The notes under the pieces: generated by a model | What the model was told of the DNA's origin: nothing | Database searches by the model: none | The model's input: only the letters and a program-made list of their open reading frames with translations | Assembly (NCBI GenBank): GCA_004151065.3 | Contig: NWUY0300003795.1 | Location: 63,502 to 73,653, forward strand | Length of the DNA: 10,152 bases | Direction of reading: 5' to 3' | Source of the DNA: Larix sibirica | Lineage: Eukaryota > Streptophyta > Pinopsida > Pinales > Pinaceae | In this document: positions 1 through 7,227 of the stretch, piece after piece | Layout: each line of letters starts with the position of its first letter | Position numbering within the stretch: position 1 is the stretch's first letter | Made by a program: the position numbers and the translations under genes

Positions 1-549
1 GCACTCCCACTCCACCTGCCACCAACATCCCTCACTACGCCCAACACCTGCGAGCTCCACCTGCACGCTCTCCATGCCGTTTCCTGTGACTGCCCCGCCT
101 CCCCACCGGCTCCCTCCCCTTCGCTCTTCCCTTCCACCTCCCACCTCTACCACATTCCTCTCGCTGCCTCACTAGCCCGTGCCCACGCATTCCTCCACTG
201 CTCTTCCACGCCCACACCTGACCTCCACACTCTAATCACTTCCCTACCACCCACGCAGTGCCCCTCCCTGCTGCATCCTTCCACCGCAACACCCTTTCCC
301 TGCTCGCCGTCTTCTCTATTCGCGACCCCATTTCCCCAATCACATCTCAGCCCAACTCCGGGCTCAATTCGGATTCCTCCTTCTGTGACCACCGTCCAGT
401 CCCACATCCACCCACGCAGCGCCGCTCCCACAGCTACCATTTTCATGCTGAAACCCTACACACAAAAAAAACAAATTTTAATAAAAACAAAAATTGTTAC
501 TATTATTATAGTATTCTATTGTTTTATTAAAATTTTACCCACTTTATAA
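1..549 (+). other. C-rich segment with a frame open to the left edge (182 codons); coding status unclear
   Basis: Frame 1 on the plus strand is open from the first base to TAA at 547-549. It lacks an ATG until residue 149, so if real it is the 3' part of a gene starting outside the window. The peptide is rich in Pro, Ser, Thr, Leu and His with no recognised motif, and its last 30 residues run into AT-rich DNA. C-rich DNA contains few stop codons by chance, so openness is weak evidence. The opposite strand is an alternative: a telo-box-like TAGGGTTTC just precedes ATGAAAATGG at about 441-446, followed by 99 open codons to a TAG at 147-149, with TATA-like AT-rich DNA upstream. I cannot decide between them. 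Confidence 0.2.
93..119 (-). other. G-quadruplex motif near the left edge
   Basis: Plus-strand C-runs CCCC, CCCC, CCC and CCCC, separated by 4, 7 and 1 bases, give a canonical four-tract G-quadruplex motif on the minus strand. Confidence 0.6.
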
Positions 550-770
550 TAATAATACATATTATTATAAATATATATAAAAAAACCTATTTTTTGGGGT
601 TTCACTATCCAAATAGACCATAATATATTATTATTGTAATTATTATTATATAATAATTATTAACAATAATATCAAAATTATTATTATATACTTTAATAAT
701 AATTACTATATCAATTTAATAATTGTATAAATTATTACAATTATTACTTTAAAAAGGGATAGAAATTAAG
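465..770. repeat. Extreme AT-rich low-complexity tract (TTA/AAT-rich)
   Basis: Almost entirely A and T, with many interrupted TTA, ATT and TATA runs. It follows the C-rich segment with a sharp composition change at about 460. There is no gene. It could be a microsatellite-derived spacer, a matrix-attachment-like region, or the AT-rich part of a transposable element. Confidence 0.7.
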
Positions 771-801
771 ACCAAATCGAAAATAAAAGAAGATCATCTT
801 T

Positions 802-940
802 TTGTCAAAAGAAAATCAAGTCAAAGCTAGACTCTCTCGTCAAAGAAGTCAAGACTATATATCGTCGAAGAAGCCAAAATCAAAGAAAAACTCGTCAAAG
901 AAATCGATAGTCATCTATCATCGAAGAAGTCAGAGACCAT
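802..940 (+). repeat. Degenerate 25-35 bp tandem repeat (TCGTCAAAGAAGTC type)
   Basis: Copies of TC(G/A)TC(A/G)AAGAA(G/A)(T/C)C start at 837, 862, 892 and 918, with a weaker copy (TTGTCAAAAGAAAATC) at 802. Copies 837/862 and 892/918 pair as a higher-order unit of 55 bp. No coding frame is maintained. Confidence 0.65.
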
Positions 941-1027
941 GGAAGCCAGTTTACGGCTCCAAATAGAAAATTAGAAACAAAGTTAAAATGTTATCGAAAA
1001 GACAATGAATNCACAAGAAAAACACAT

Positions 1028-1073
1028 GATAGTTAGGTAATTGCAATCACGATAGTTAGGTTGTTGCACTCAT
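1028..1073 (+). repeat. Two-copy tandem duplication, 23 bp
   Basis: Units at 1028-1050 and 1051-1073 share GATAGTTAGGT followed by TTGCA and a CTCA/ATCA tail. They are directly adjacent and differ at a few bases. Confidence 0.7.
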
Positions 1074-1586
1074 CTCTTGTCAAAATGATTATATATTTTT
1101 TTATTTTATTTTCTAATATATCATTATGTTTTTGAGATAATAAATTACAAAATGTTGCAATGTTGTTTTCTATTTATTATGTATATTTGTTTATGTTACA
1201 TTTTTTGGTTTATTATAGAGATAGTAAAATTATTGTTTGGTGTGATTAGATTTAATTAATTTTGAATTATATTATTTGAGAAAATTATGTAAACAATTTT
1301 AATGAATAATTATATTTTAATTATCTAAATATAAAGTAGATATATATAATTACATTATCATATTATAAATAATAATAATAAAATAAGCATTTTTATTTTA
1401 TAAAATGATAATTTTAAGACTTTAATATTAGTAAATTATATCGATAGATATTTATATTTATACCAATAAATATTAGAAAATTTAGAAAGATTAATCATAG
1501 TGAAGCAATGATCCTGTTATTCAAGTTTCAATACATTTTCTCTTTGTTGTAAGTTTTTACAATAGCTTATCCACCATAACTTTTAA
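1074..1586. other. AT-rich intergenic stretch, nothing identified
   Basis: No supported frame, RNA gene or repeat longer than simple AT runs. Stop codons occur in all frames. Confidence 0.6.
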
Positions 1587-1655
1587 GAAACAAATCTTCT
1601 TTTTTTTTGAAGTTGGTAATGGAAACAAATCTTCTTTTTTTCAAAGTTGGTAATG
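1587..1655 (+). repeat. Two-copy tandem duplication, 34-35 bp
   Basis: GAAACAAATCTTC, a T-run, and AAGTTGGTAATG occur at 1587-1621 and again at 1622-1655, with a one-base difference in the T-run and one substitution pair beside it. The near identity points to a recent duplication. Confidence 0.85.
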
Positions 1656-1703
1656 GAGTGCAAATACCTGACTCTCCATGGTTTAGGTATTCTTCTTGTA
1701 ATG

Positions 1704-1823
1704 AATTTTAATGTTAATTTTAATTGGGATTATTATTCATAAAATGTTGCATAGTATTGTTACCAATTTTAATGTTAATTTTAATTGGGATTATTATTCA
1801 TAAAATGATATATAGTATTGTCC
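1704..1823 (+). repeat. Two-copy tandem duplication, 61 bp
   Basis: The unit begins AATTTTAATGTTAATTTT at 1704 and again at 1765. The first 43 bases are identical, then the copies diverge slightly (GTTGCATAG versus GATATATAG) before a shared TATTGT. Confidence 0.85.
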
Positions 1824-1931
1824 TTGCTTCACTTCAATGAGAGGCTGTTATGGATTATTATATATTTATTACTATATTTTGCATATATTTTGGAAATTGG
1901 TAAGTGAATTTGTTTGTAAGCTTGTGATCTG

Positions 1932-2019
1932 TTTATTATGGTGTTTTTATTGGTGCACTGATATAGACAATTTGGCTTTATTATGGCGTTTCTATTGGTG
2001 TGATTATAGACAATTTGGC
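1932..2019 (+). repeat. Two-copy tandem duplication, about 45 bp
   Basis: TTTATTATGG(T/C)GTTT(T/C)TATTGGTG...TATAGACAATTTGGC occurs at 1932-1976 and 1977-2019 with a few substitutions and a 2-base length difference. Short frames across it are shadows of the repeat. Confidence 0.85.
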
Positions 2020-2637
2020 TTGGACTAAACAAGTGACACAACATTGCAGCAAGATGAAACAAGTATACTTACATTGAAATTTTATGATCATAATTCCAAA
2101 TTCCAAATAAACTATATATAAAATAGCTGGTAAGTGAGATATAGATAACATACCCCAAATTAGGTGACTTTACTAATGATATAATTGAAGAATAGAAAAA
2201 TATGCTAAATGGGTTTCTTTCTCCTGAGTCAATGGATTAGTGTTATTGCTAACAGAAACATCGAGCTGTTGCACTTCTAATCACTGAAGATGAATATGCA
2301 GAAATTGAGTAGGTCTCAAAAAGGCTCGCAAAGATCAGTGCTATTTTTTTCACTTACAAACCCTAAATTTCGCAGTTTAAAAGACTGGTGAATCGGTGAT
2401 AGATATACAAAAGCTTTTCCTTGTCCTGATGTCTGGGACTGTGTGCATAGTGAAGTGAAAGCGTGTTTTCCCAACATCTCAAAACCAAACGTATCTACAA
2501 AGATAAGTTCAGTATAATAGATCCCTTATCATTAGGTAACCAGAAATTTAGCAGCCGATGGTGATAGCCAATTTGAGTTTAATAACTTTAATAATGGGAG
2601 CCGGCACGTGCTTTCTAGAGATTTTCAGGAAAAATTA
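2020..2637. other. Intergenic stretch; one G-box only
   Basis: No supported gene. A palindromic G-box, GCACGTGC, sits at about 2604-2611. It is a binding site for bZIP/bHLH factors in plant promoters, but no convincing gene starts downstream: the ATG at 2638-2640 runs only 11 codons. Confidence 0.4.
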
Positions 2638-3145
2638 ATGGGTGGCGTCACTGGCCCATCTAAGAGTATGTAGACCATTTGGTACACAGGATTCGGAATT
2701 GATGTCCCATCCAAAAGTTTGTCAGACCATTTGGTGTACAGCCTTCCGAATCCAATCCAGAGCCAGCCTACAGCCTAAGAAGTGGGCTCGACAGAAGGCA
2801 GAACTGAGCCATGTTCATTTGAAGGTCTTGAGCCACTAAACATTATAATATATTATTATATTCTTGCAGTTCCTCGGACCACCGATTGGATCTGCAGGCA
2901 CATGCACTTCTGACTCATTCAGGAAGCTTGAAGAAAAAATGCTCTTGGCATTTGTCAGTTGTCCTCCACTGCTATCTGGGACCAAGTACCACTATAAACT
3001 AGACCAGACCAATGAGTGTGCAGACACCAATTATGAGAGTGCATATTTATATAAAATTATAAGTGGTGAGACCAATGAGTATATAACTGCCCTTTGGTGG
3101 AATTTTGACTGGAGAATATTTGCTCACAAGCATGCTTCTCCTTAG
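2638..3145 (+). pseudogene. Unrecognised, possibly decayed coding-like region
   Basis: Base composition is more balanced than in the flanks. Two moderate frames (about 2642-2839 and 2864-3145) lack an ATG start and are separated by an AT-rich stretch ending in TTCTTGCAG, which resembles a splice acceptor. The second frame includes FLGPPIGSAGTCTSDSFRKL and ends HKHASP. No family is recognised, and part is made of the 51-bp repeat. It could be an exon remnant or transposon-derived sequence, or have no coding role. Confidence 0.15.
2655..2756 (+). repeat. Two-copy degenerate tandem repeat, 51 bp
   Basis: CCCATC(T/C)AA.AGT.TGT...AGACCATTTGGT..ACAG..TTC(G/C)GAAT occurs from 2655 and again from 2706. 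The copies are clearly older than the upstream duplications. Confidence 0.65.
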
Positions 3146-3580
3146 TATAGGAAAAAGTATTTTAATATTGATGACAAAAAATCATAATGCCTGAAATGAT
3201 CGTGTACTAGAATAAGAGTTATACCAGAATGTGAACTGCAAATTGCCAATATTTTACACTTAGCTTCAGTGGATTCAAAATCATGAAGATTTTACAACTA
3301 TAATACACTTTAAACTAATGCACAGATGGAAGAACCAAGAACCAATTCAAGAGACCAGTAGCATTCCACAACTCCTTAAAACGAGGATGGTAACAAATAC
3401 CAACTTTATTTTTTATGTTTTATTTTCAAAATATAAGTAGTACATATATTGTCAAACAAATGACATGTTACTCACACAAACTACTTTAAAACTGGTTACT
3501 TGCACACAATATTATAATTACTTAAAGGTCTTATTGCAGAAACTTTCACTTTTCTGCTCAGCACTCCACAGAAAATGGAG
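3146..3580. other. AT-rich intergenic stretch, nothing identified
   Basis: I see no conserved frame, RNA or repeat here. It lies beyond the candidate polyadenylation signal of the DOF gene. Confidence 0.5.
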
Positions 3581-3586
3581 TTTATT
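3581..3586 (-). terminator. Candidate polyadenylation signal (AATAAA) for the DOF transcript
   Basis: This is the nearest exact minus-strand AATAAA I found downstream of the DOF stop codon, about 760 nt away. Plant signals are degenerate, so a nearer weak A-rich element (for example in TATATAATTG at about 4225-4240) may be used instead. If the distal site is real, the 3' UTR would contain the orphan ORF, the stem-loop and the G-quadruplex motif listed here. Confidence 0.25.
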
Positions 3587-3660
3587 TAAAGGACTATAAT
3601 GCTCCTACGGCCATGCAAATATGTATAAATCTCAAATCAAATCACATATGGCTGTGGAAG

Positions 3661-3695
3661 CTCCTCTTCCCTTCCCTTCCCCTCCCCTCCCTCCT
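3661..3695 (-). other. Polypurine tract with G-quadruplex motif
   Basis: The plus strand is pure C/T for over 30 bases. On the minus strand it contains five G-runs of three or four separated by one or two A (3669-3691), which satisfies the canonical G3+N1-7 pattern and is also a good triplex (H-DNA) candidate. It lies about 100 nt before the candidate AATAAA, on the strand transcribed with the DOF gene. Confidence 0.7.
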
Positions 3696-3967
3696 AAAAG
3701 AAAGAAACAAACAACGTGGCCCAACTTGTCAGCAACAACGGTGTATGCTGTATATTTACAGAACTGAAACTGCCATGGTGAAGTGGCAATCCCACATATA
3801 AGATCAAAACCAAGGTATGTAAGTTTCCCTTGGCTCACAATCTCAATCACTACAGCTTTAAATAGCTTGCAGGCAACCGTCCTTCCAATAATAAGGTGTC
3901 AATGTCTATGTTCTGTACTGGTCCATGCAAAAATAATTGGGAAGGAAGCAGAAGCCTTCCTTTTTAT

Positions 3968-4008
3968 GAATATTTGAAGCCAAATAAAAAAGAAGCTTCA
4001 AAATATTC
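3968..4008 (-). repeat. Inverted repeat / stem-loop in the DOF 3' flank
   Basis: The arms GAATATTTGAAGC (3968-3980) and GCTTCAAAATATTC (3995-4008) are complementary apart from one bulged base, around a 14-nt loop that is U-rich in the minus-strand transcript. It overlaps the stop codon of the orphan ORF. It could be an RNA 3'-UTR hairpin or a remnant of an insertion. Confidence 0.5.
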
Positions 4009-4207
4009 CATACCCTTCAACTATTTCCCTGATTATAGTCAGATTGTCATGCACCCACTCTGAAACAACAACTGGTGCTGCAGCAGCAGGTAATAGAGCA
4101 GGAATGGCACTGCACCGTCTCCAAAACCGACAGAGGTGACATATGCTGCTCAGCTCTGCTGCAATAGCCATTCCGAAAACCCCATAAAAGAAATACCTAC
4201 AACTGTC
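3998..4207 (-). pseudogene. Orphan terminal-exon-like ORF (69 codons) downstream of the DOF stop
   Basis: On the minus strand a splice-acceptor-like TGATAATTTCAG (ending 4208) is followed by 69 open codons and TGA at 3998-4000; an in-frame TAA precedes the CAG. The product starts DSCRYFFYGVFGMAIAAELS, runs through RFWRRC and ALLPAAAAPVVVSEWVHDNL, and ends REIVEGYGIF. The mix of a hydrophobic stretch, aromatic residues and a charged tail looks more protein-like than random 3' UTR. I do not recognise the family. It could be a stray captured exon, the last exon of a broken gene, or chance inside a long 3' UTR. It has an internal Met (residue 13) but no obvious promoter, and the nearest upstream minus-strand sequence is the DOF exon. 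Confidence 0.25.
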
Positions 4208-4343
4208 CTGAAATTATCACCTACCTAAAGCAATTATATATGTGTATACAGTAAATCTAAATAGAATACTCTACAGACTTGGAGGGGACTTGGAAGCAAT
4301 CTCTTTCCTGTACTAATTGATATCAAACCGAACACCTTTCCTT

Positions 4344-6899
4344 CTATATCAATGGGCTTACAGATAATCCATAAGTTGTAATATCGGGCCATGATCCCCC
4401 GTCATAATAATTGTTTGAATCTCCAGCAAAGAGTGGCTCTGATGCAGGTACCTGCCAATCTGATGCCAATGCATTCTGATCCTCTTCTACCTTTACCGAT
4501 GACGATGGTAACTTTGTGACCACTTCAGGCTTCTGATCATTCTTAGAGGAATCTTCAAAAGTTAGAAAGTCATGTCCTTCATTTCCTGGACCATTGTCTA
4601 TCTGTCCGTCTCCAAAGGGAAAAGACAGCTTTTGCTGCTGCTGCTGTAATTTCCAATGGAAGTCAGCTGGGTCATCCAGTCCAGGAGCCATTGGCATAGC
4701 AAAAAGAGCTGATGCCATTGCTCTTGACAGTTGTGGCTGGCTGGTCTCAAACAGTGAATTATGGTCTGTGCTTAAGCTAGAAAAATCCAGACCAGGATTG
4801 TTAGACTTGAATGAATTAAATGTATTTAAAGCCGAAAGGTGTGGCTCCAGAGAGGCCGACTGAGTGCCGCATGAGATTCCTAGAAAGGAAGAAGAGTTAC
4901 AGTGGCCCAATGCAGCTCGGTCCTGCTGAATTCTAGTAAAGGGGAGACCGGTTAAGTTCATGTTTTCTCCCCCATAGTACATGGATTTTGAAGATGGCGG
5001 AAGCATTGGCTCAAAGGCAGAACGGTCGGGTACTTCGTTACCTGGAGCTGCAGAGGTGGAGGCTTCATTCTGAGCAGAGACAGGATGGTCTATTGCTCTC
5101 TTGGCTCGTTTGTTCTTTCTGCAACCCCCGCCAACAGGAACATTACGTAAGGCACCTCCTTTGGTCCAGTATCGCCTGCAGGTCTTGCAGAAATGGCGAG
5201 GTTGTGATAGATTGTAGTTGTTGTAGTAACAGAATTTTGTGTTTATAGAATCACATCTTGGGCATTTCAACGGCTGTTCAGTCTGTGGCTTCATTCTCCG
5301 TTCCATTATCATTGGCGGCCTTGGGCATGACATGAGGTCCTCTGGAAGCTTTAGTGCACTGTTTTGCAAGAAACCCTGCACAAATTGACCAGGACAAAGA
5401 CTTGAATCAGACTACGTAATATATTAGAACCCATGCAGCAATTCATTTCAGCTATAGACACAACAAATCTGAACACATAAAACTGCCGTAGATCCATGAG
5501 TATCTAGGATCTCTCCAGTCATTAATATAAACCCTAGTCATGAATATGGTTCATGGTTTGGGGATTGAATATTTCTGTTCGATTGATTTTTCAATTTTCA
5601 TTCTCTCTAAGAGTTGTGTAAGTGTCTGTGTATGAATAATATCATATAATTTGTTAGTATTTGACGTTTTACGACTTTAAAATTTTCTCTCCTTTTGTTA
5701 TAAGGTGCAATTACATCTCCAAACCCTGAAACACTAGGCTTCTCTCTACACTGCATCTAAAAATAATTCTGTAATCAATATGCGTACTTCTAAAAGGCAT
5801 AATAGAATCTATCATAGACCATGAAAGCCGAACTCAGTTGTCAAAGTATTCATGGTGGAAAATACGGCACACAGAAGTGCACAGTCTCGTGGGCTCTAAC
5901 GTCTAGTATAGGTATAAACCCTTGTTTTTAGATATCTAAGAAGGACAATATGTATTGAAATCTCCGGAATAAATGAAGAAACTCTTATAAAATCTCCTCT
6001 TTTTTCTATTCCTCTAAAATCATCTCAAGCCAATAGATTGTTTTAACCCGCCAAATCTTCAAAAAATTCAACACCGATAGTCAGGTCAGGTCTTCCGTTA
6101 AGATCTTTCCCAGTATTTAAGTATACTGTTTAAAATCAGAGTCCTTACAGATAAGAAATATATACTGTTGAAGATCAAAGTCCTCATAGATAAAACACAA
6201 GAATAATATAGCTGAAACCGTTCATATTATTTTCTTATAGTAATCTTAAGAACCTCCCAGTTGAGGGCTCAATCCCTTGTCAATTAGCTAGGAGAAAAAA
6301 GTAGGATAAGGTGAGAGTATTAACTAAAGACCAACATAGGGGTAGGATATGATACTGTAATAAGCTAGCTTCTAACACCCACTATCATAAGCCAGCATAA
6401 TACTGAAATCAGGGATCTTAATATCTAAGAGTGTGAGGGAGGATGTTATGAATTCCAGCATAAAACTGAAATCAGGGATCTTAATATCTAAGAAAGGGAG
6501 GATGCTATCAAATCTTTGGTTATAGGCCCGGGCATAACACACTTGACTAAGGATGTTATGTAATTAAATGATAGGATTTATTGAAAAATGTGAACATCTA
6601 AGTAAGGAAGTGAGGGAGTATGCTGTAAAATCTTTGGTTACATAAAAGGATTTATTGAAAACTGTTAACATCAGAGCGAGGGAAGATACAGGAAATCTTT
6701 TGAATCTTTGGTTCCAGAAAGGATCTATGGAAAATGGTCGCTGTATTCAGAATCTCTACACTGTGTACATGAATCTTCTGGTTTCTACAACAACTAAAGG
6801 AGAATTCAAGTGCTATCATCTGAATCCAACCAGTAAATAAGACCTTACCTGGGTCCAATCGGCGGAATCCATGCAAACTTCAACAGAGCTTAGCACCAT
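4344..6899 (-). CDS. DOF-type zinc-finger transcription factor, HCA2/DOF5.6-like; two exons: 6849-6899 and 4344-5375
   Basis: The spliced product is 360 residues (51 + 1032 nt including TAG). Seen: a single DOF zinc finger at about residues 54-106, with the CX2CX21CX2C zinc ligands at Cys55, Cys58, Cys80 and Cys83 and the hallmark strings [22 protein letters not shown] and [20 protein letters not shown] basic RKNKRAKR (103-110) is the likely nuclear localisation signal. The C-terminal part is Ser/Asn-rich and low in structure, with Gln5 (261-265), an acidic-aromatic patch (283-294), a VKVE sumoylation consensus at Lys312, and a terminal GGSWPD...YGLSVSPLI. Known: DOF proteins are nuclear plant regulators that bind AAAG cores; the C-terminus usually activates or recruits partners. 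The N-terminus [17 protein letters not shown] and the ERRMKPQ...LKCPRC lead-in match, from memory, the HCA2/DOF5.6 type linked to procambium and cambium division. Family call is near certain; subgroup assignment is inference and needs a tree. Confidence 0.96.
6392..6516 (+). repeat. Two-copy tandem repeat (63 bp) in the DOF intron
   Basis: CCAGCATAA(T/A)ACTGAAATC followed by AGGGATCTTAATATCTAAGA and (G)AGGGAGGATG(T/C)TAT occurs at 6392 and 6455. The shared core is almost identical. Confidence 0.8.
6510..6736 (+). repeat. Degenerate repeat continuing the intron array
   Basis: (A/G)AATCTTTGGTT recurs at 6510, 6628 and 6702. AGGATTTATTGAAAA followed by an AACATC block recurs at 6573 and 6648, with a weaker copy (AGGATCTATGGAAAA) after the third. 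The GAGGGA end motif also matches the neighbouring 63-bp unit, suggesting one older array. Confidence 0.65.
6849..6899 (-). CDS. Exon 1 of the DOF gene (17 codons, [17 protein letters not shown])
   Basis: The 1032-nt exon 2 frame has no ATG before residue 17 of its open frame and begins directly after a splice acceptor, so an upstream exon is required. Here an ATG in a strong plant context (AAAAATGG, 6897-6899) opens 17 codons ending in CAG|GTAAGG, a near-consensus donor, in phase 0 with the acceptor at 5376. The peptide fits the conserved DOF N-terminus of the HCA2 type (M-x-L-S/T-S-x-x-V-C-M-D-S-x-x-W-x-Q). A second in-frame ATG at 6870-6872 would drop nine residues. I prefer the first because of the family match and its better context. 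No homology search was possible, but phase, donor and peptide agree. Confidence 0.87.
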
Positions 6900-7195
6900 T
6901 TTTCTCTATAGACTCCACGGGAACTGTAGAAAAAACACCCTAAATAATTTCCAACCAACAATCCTCAGATCTGCCCCGAATTCTTCACAGTTCACGATCT
7001 GGATTTAATCAGCAGACACATATGTATCAATAAACCGCTTCCTTGTCTTGTTCTCACCGGCTTGTATGAATCTCTCATTTGAAGGCTGCAGAGCTGCTCT
7101 AAAACCTTGTAAAACCGAAGAAGATGCAGGAGAAGGATTGAATTAAAGCAAAATGGATATGCGAATTAGAGGAAAAAGCAGAGAAAGCAGACAAT
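6900..7195 (-). other. Predicted 5' UTR of the DOF gene
   Basis: Bounded by the inferred start site near 7195 and the main ATG at 6899. The first 60 nt are CT-rich and free of ATG. The leader holds the 28-codon upstream ORF and a candidate 134-nt intron: donor CCG|GTGAGA at 7057 and acceptor TGTTTTTTCTACAG ending at 6924. The acceptor is very good, the donor moderate, so splicing may be partial or absent. Confidence 0.55.
6992..7078 (-). CDS. Upstream ORF in the DOF 5' leader (28 codons)
   Basis: The only upstream ATG in the predicted leader (7076-7078, context CAAATGAG) opens 28 codons and stops at TGA 6992-6994, 92 nt before the main ATG. It has a second internal in-frame ATG. The encoded peptide is basic and has no recognisable motif. 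Uninterrupted translation would be expected to lower translation of the DOF reading frame unless ribosomes reinitiate. Whether it lies in the mature mRNA depends on the inferred transcription start and on a possible small leader intron (6924-7057). Confidence 0.45.
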   Translation of the reverse strand: MRDSYKPVRTRQGSGLLIHMCLLIKSRS

Positions 7196-7219
7196 GTCTC
7201 GTGCGATGAAGCCTGGAAG

Positions 7220-7227
7220 TATTTATA
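7220..7227 (-). promoter_or_regulatory. TATA box of the DOF gene (TATAAATA)
   Basis: On the minus strand the sequence reads CACCTTATAAATACTTCC. A YR initiator (GACATT, A at 7195) lies 32 nt downstream of the first T, and the leader that follows is pyrimidine-rich (TCTGCTTTCTCTGC), as is usual for plant genes. The implied leader is about 296 nt. The start site is inferred, not measured. Confidence 0.7.

Larger units (their letters stand above)
5376..6848 (-). other. Intron of the DOF gene (1473 nt, phase 0)
   Basis: Donor GTAAGG at 6848 down, acceptor TTTGTGCAG ending at 5376, with exon 2 starting GGT TTC. DOF genes of this type commonly have one intron between the short conserved N-terminus and the zinc finger, which fits. 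The acceptor-proximal 1 kb (5376-6390) is AT-rich and shows nothing I can name beyond a telo-box-like AAACCCTA at about 5531. The donor-proximal part (6392-6740) is a degenerate repeat array listed separately. Confidence 0.85.

Noticed and set aside
2605-2610. G-box as the promoter of a gene at 2638
   Set aside because: The ATG at 2638 runs only 11 codons and the longer frames lack a start, so no gene supports the element.
4632-4646. CAG/CAA repeat (five codons) as a trinucleotide-expansion locus
   Set aside because: Only five codons; ordinary short polyglutamine in a plant transcription factor.
4594-5248. Plus-strand frames at 4594-4863 and 4988-5248
   Set aside because: They lie antisense to the DOF coding exon and are shadows of its codons; the products resemble nothing.
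4344-5381. The 345-codon frame read as a complete single-exon DOF protein starting at 5381
   Set aside because: Its first codon is GTG within the splice acceptor TTTGTGCAG, and the expected DOF N-terminus is encoded in a separate exon at 6849-6899.
6240-6300. Possible tRNA-like or primer-binding-site sequence around GGGCTCAATCCCT
   Set aside because: No cloverleaf arms or TTCGA loop could be built around it, and no LTR ends flank it.
6652-6876. Minus-strand 74-codon frame and the overlapping plus-strand frame at 6655-6840
   Set aside because: The minus one begins with TTG and reads exon 1 out of frame through the donor into the intron; the plus one lies within intron repeats.
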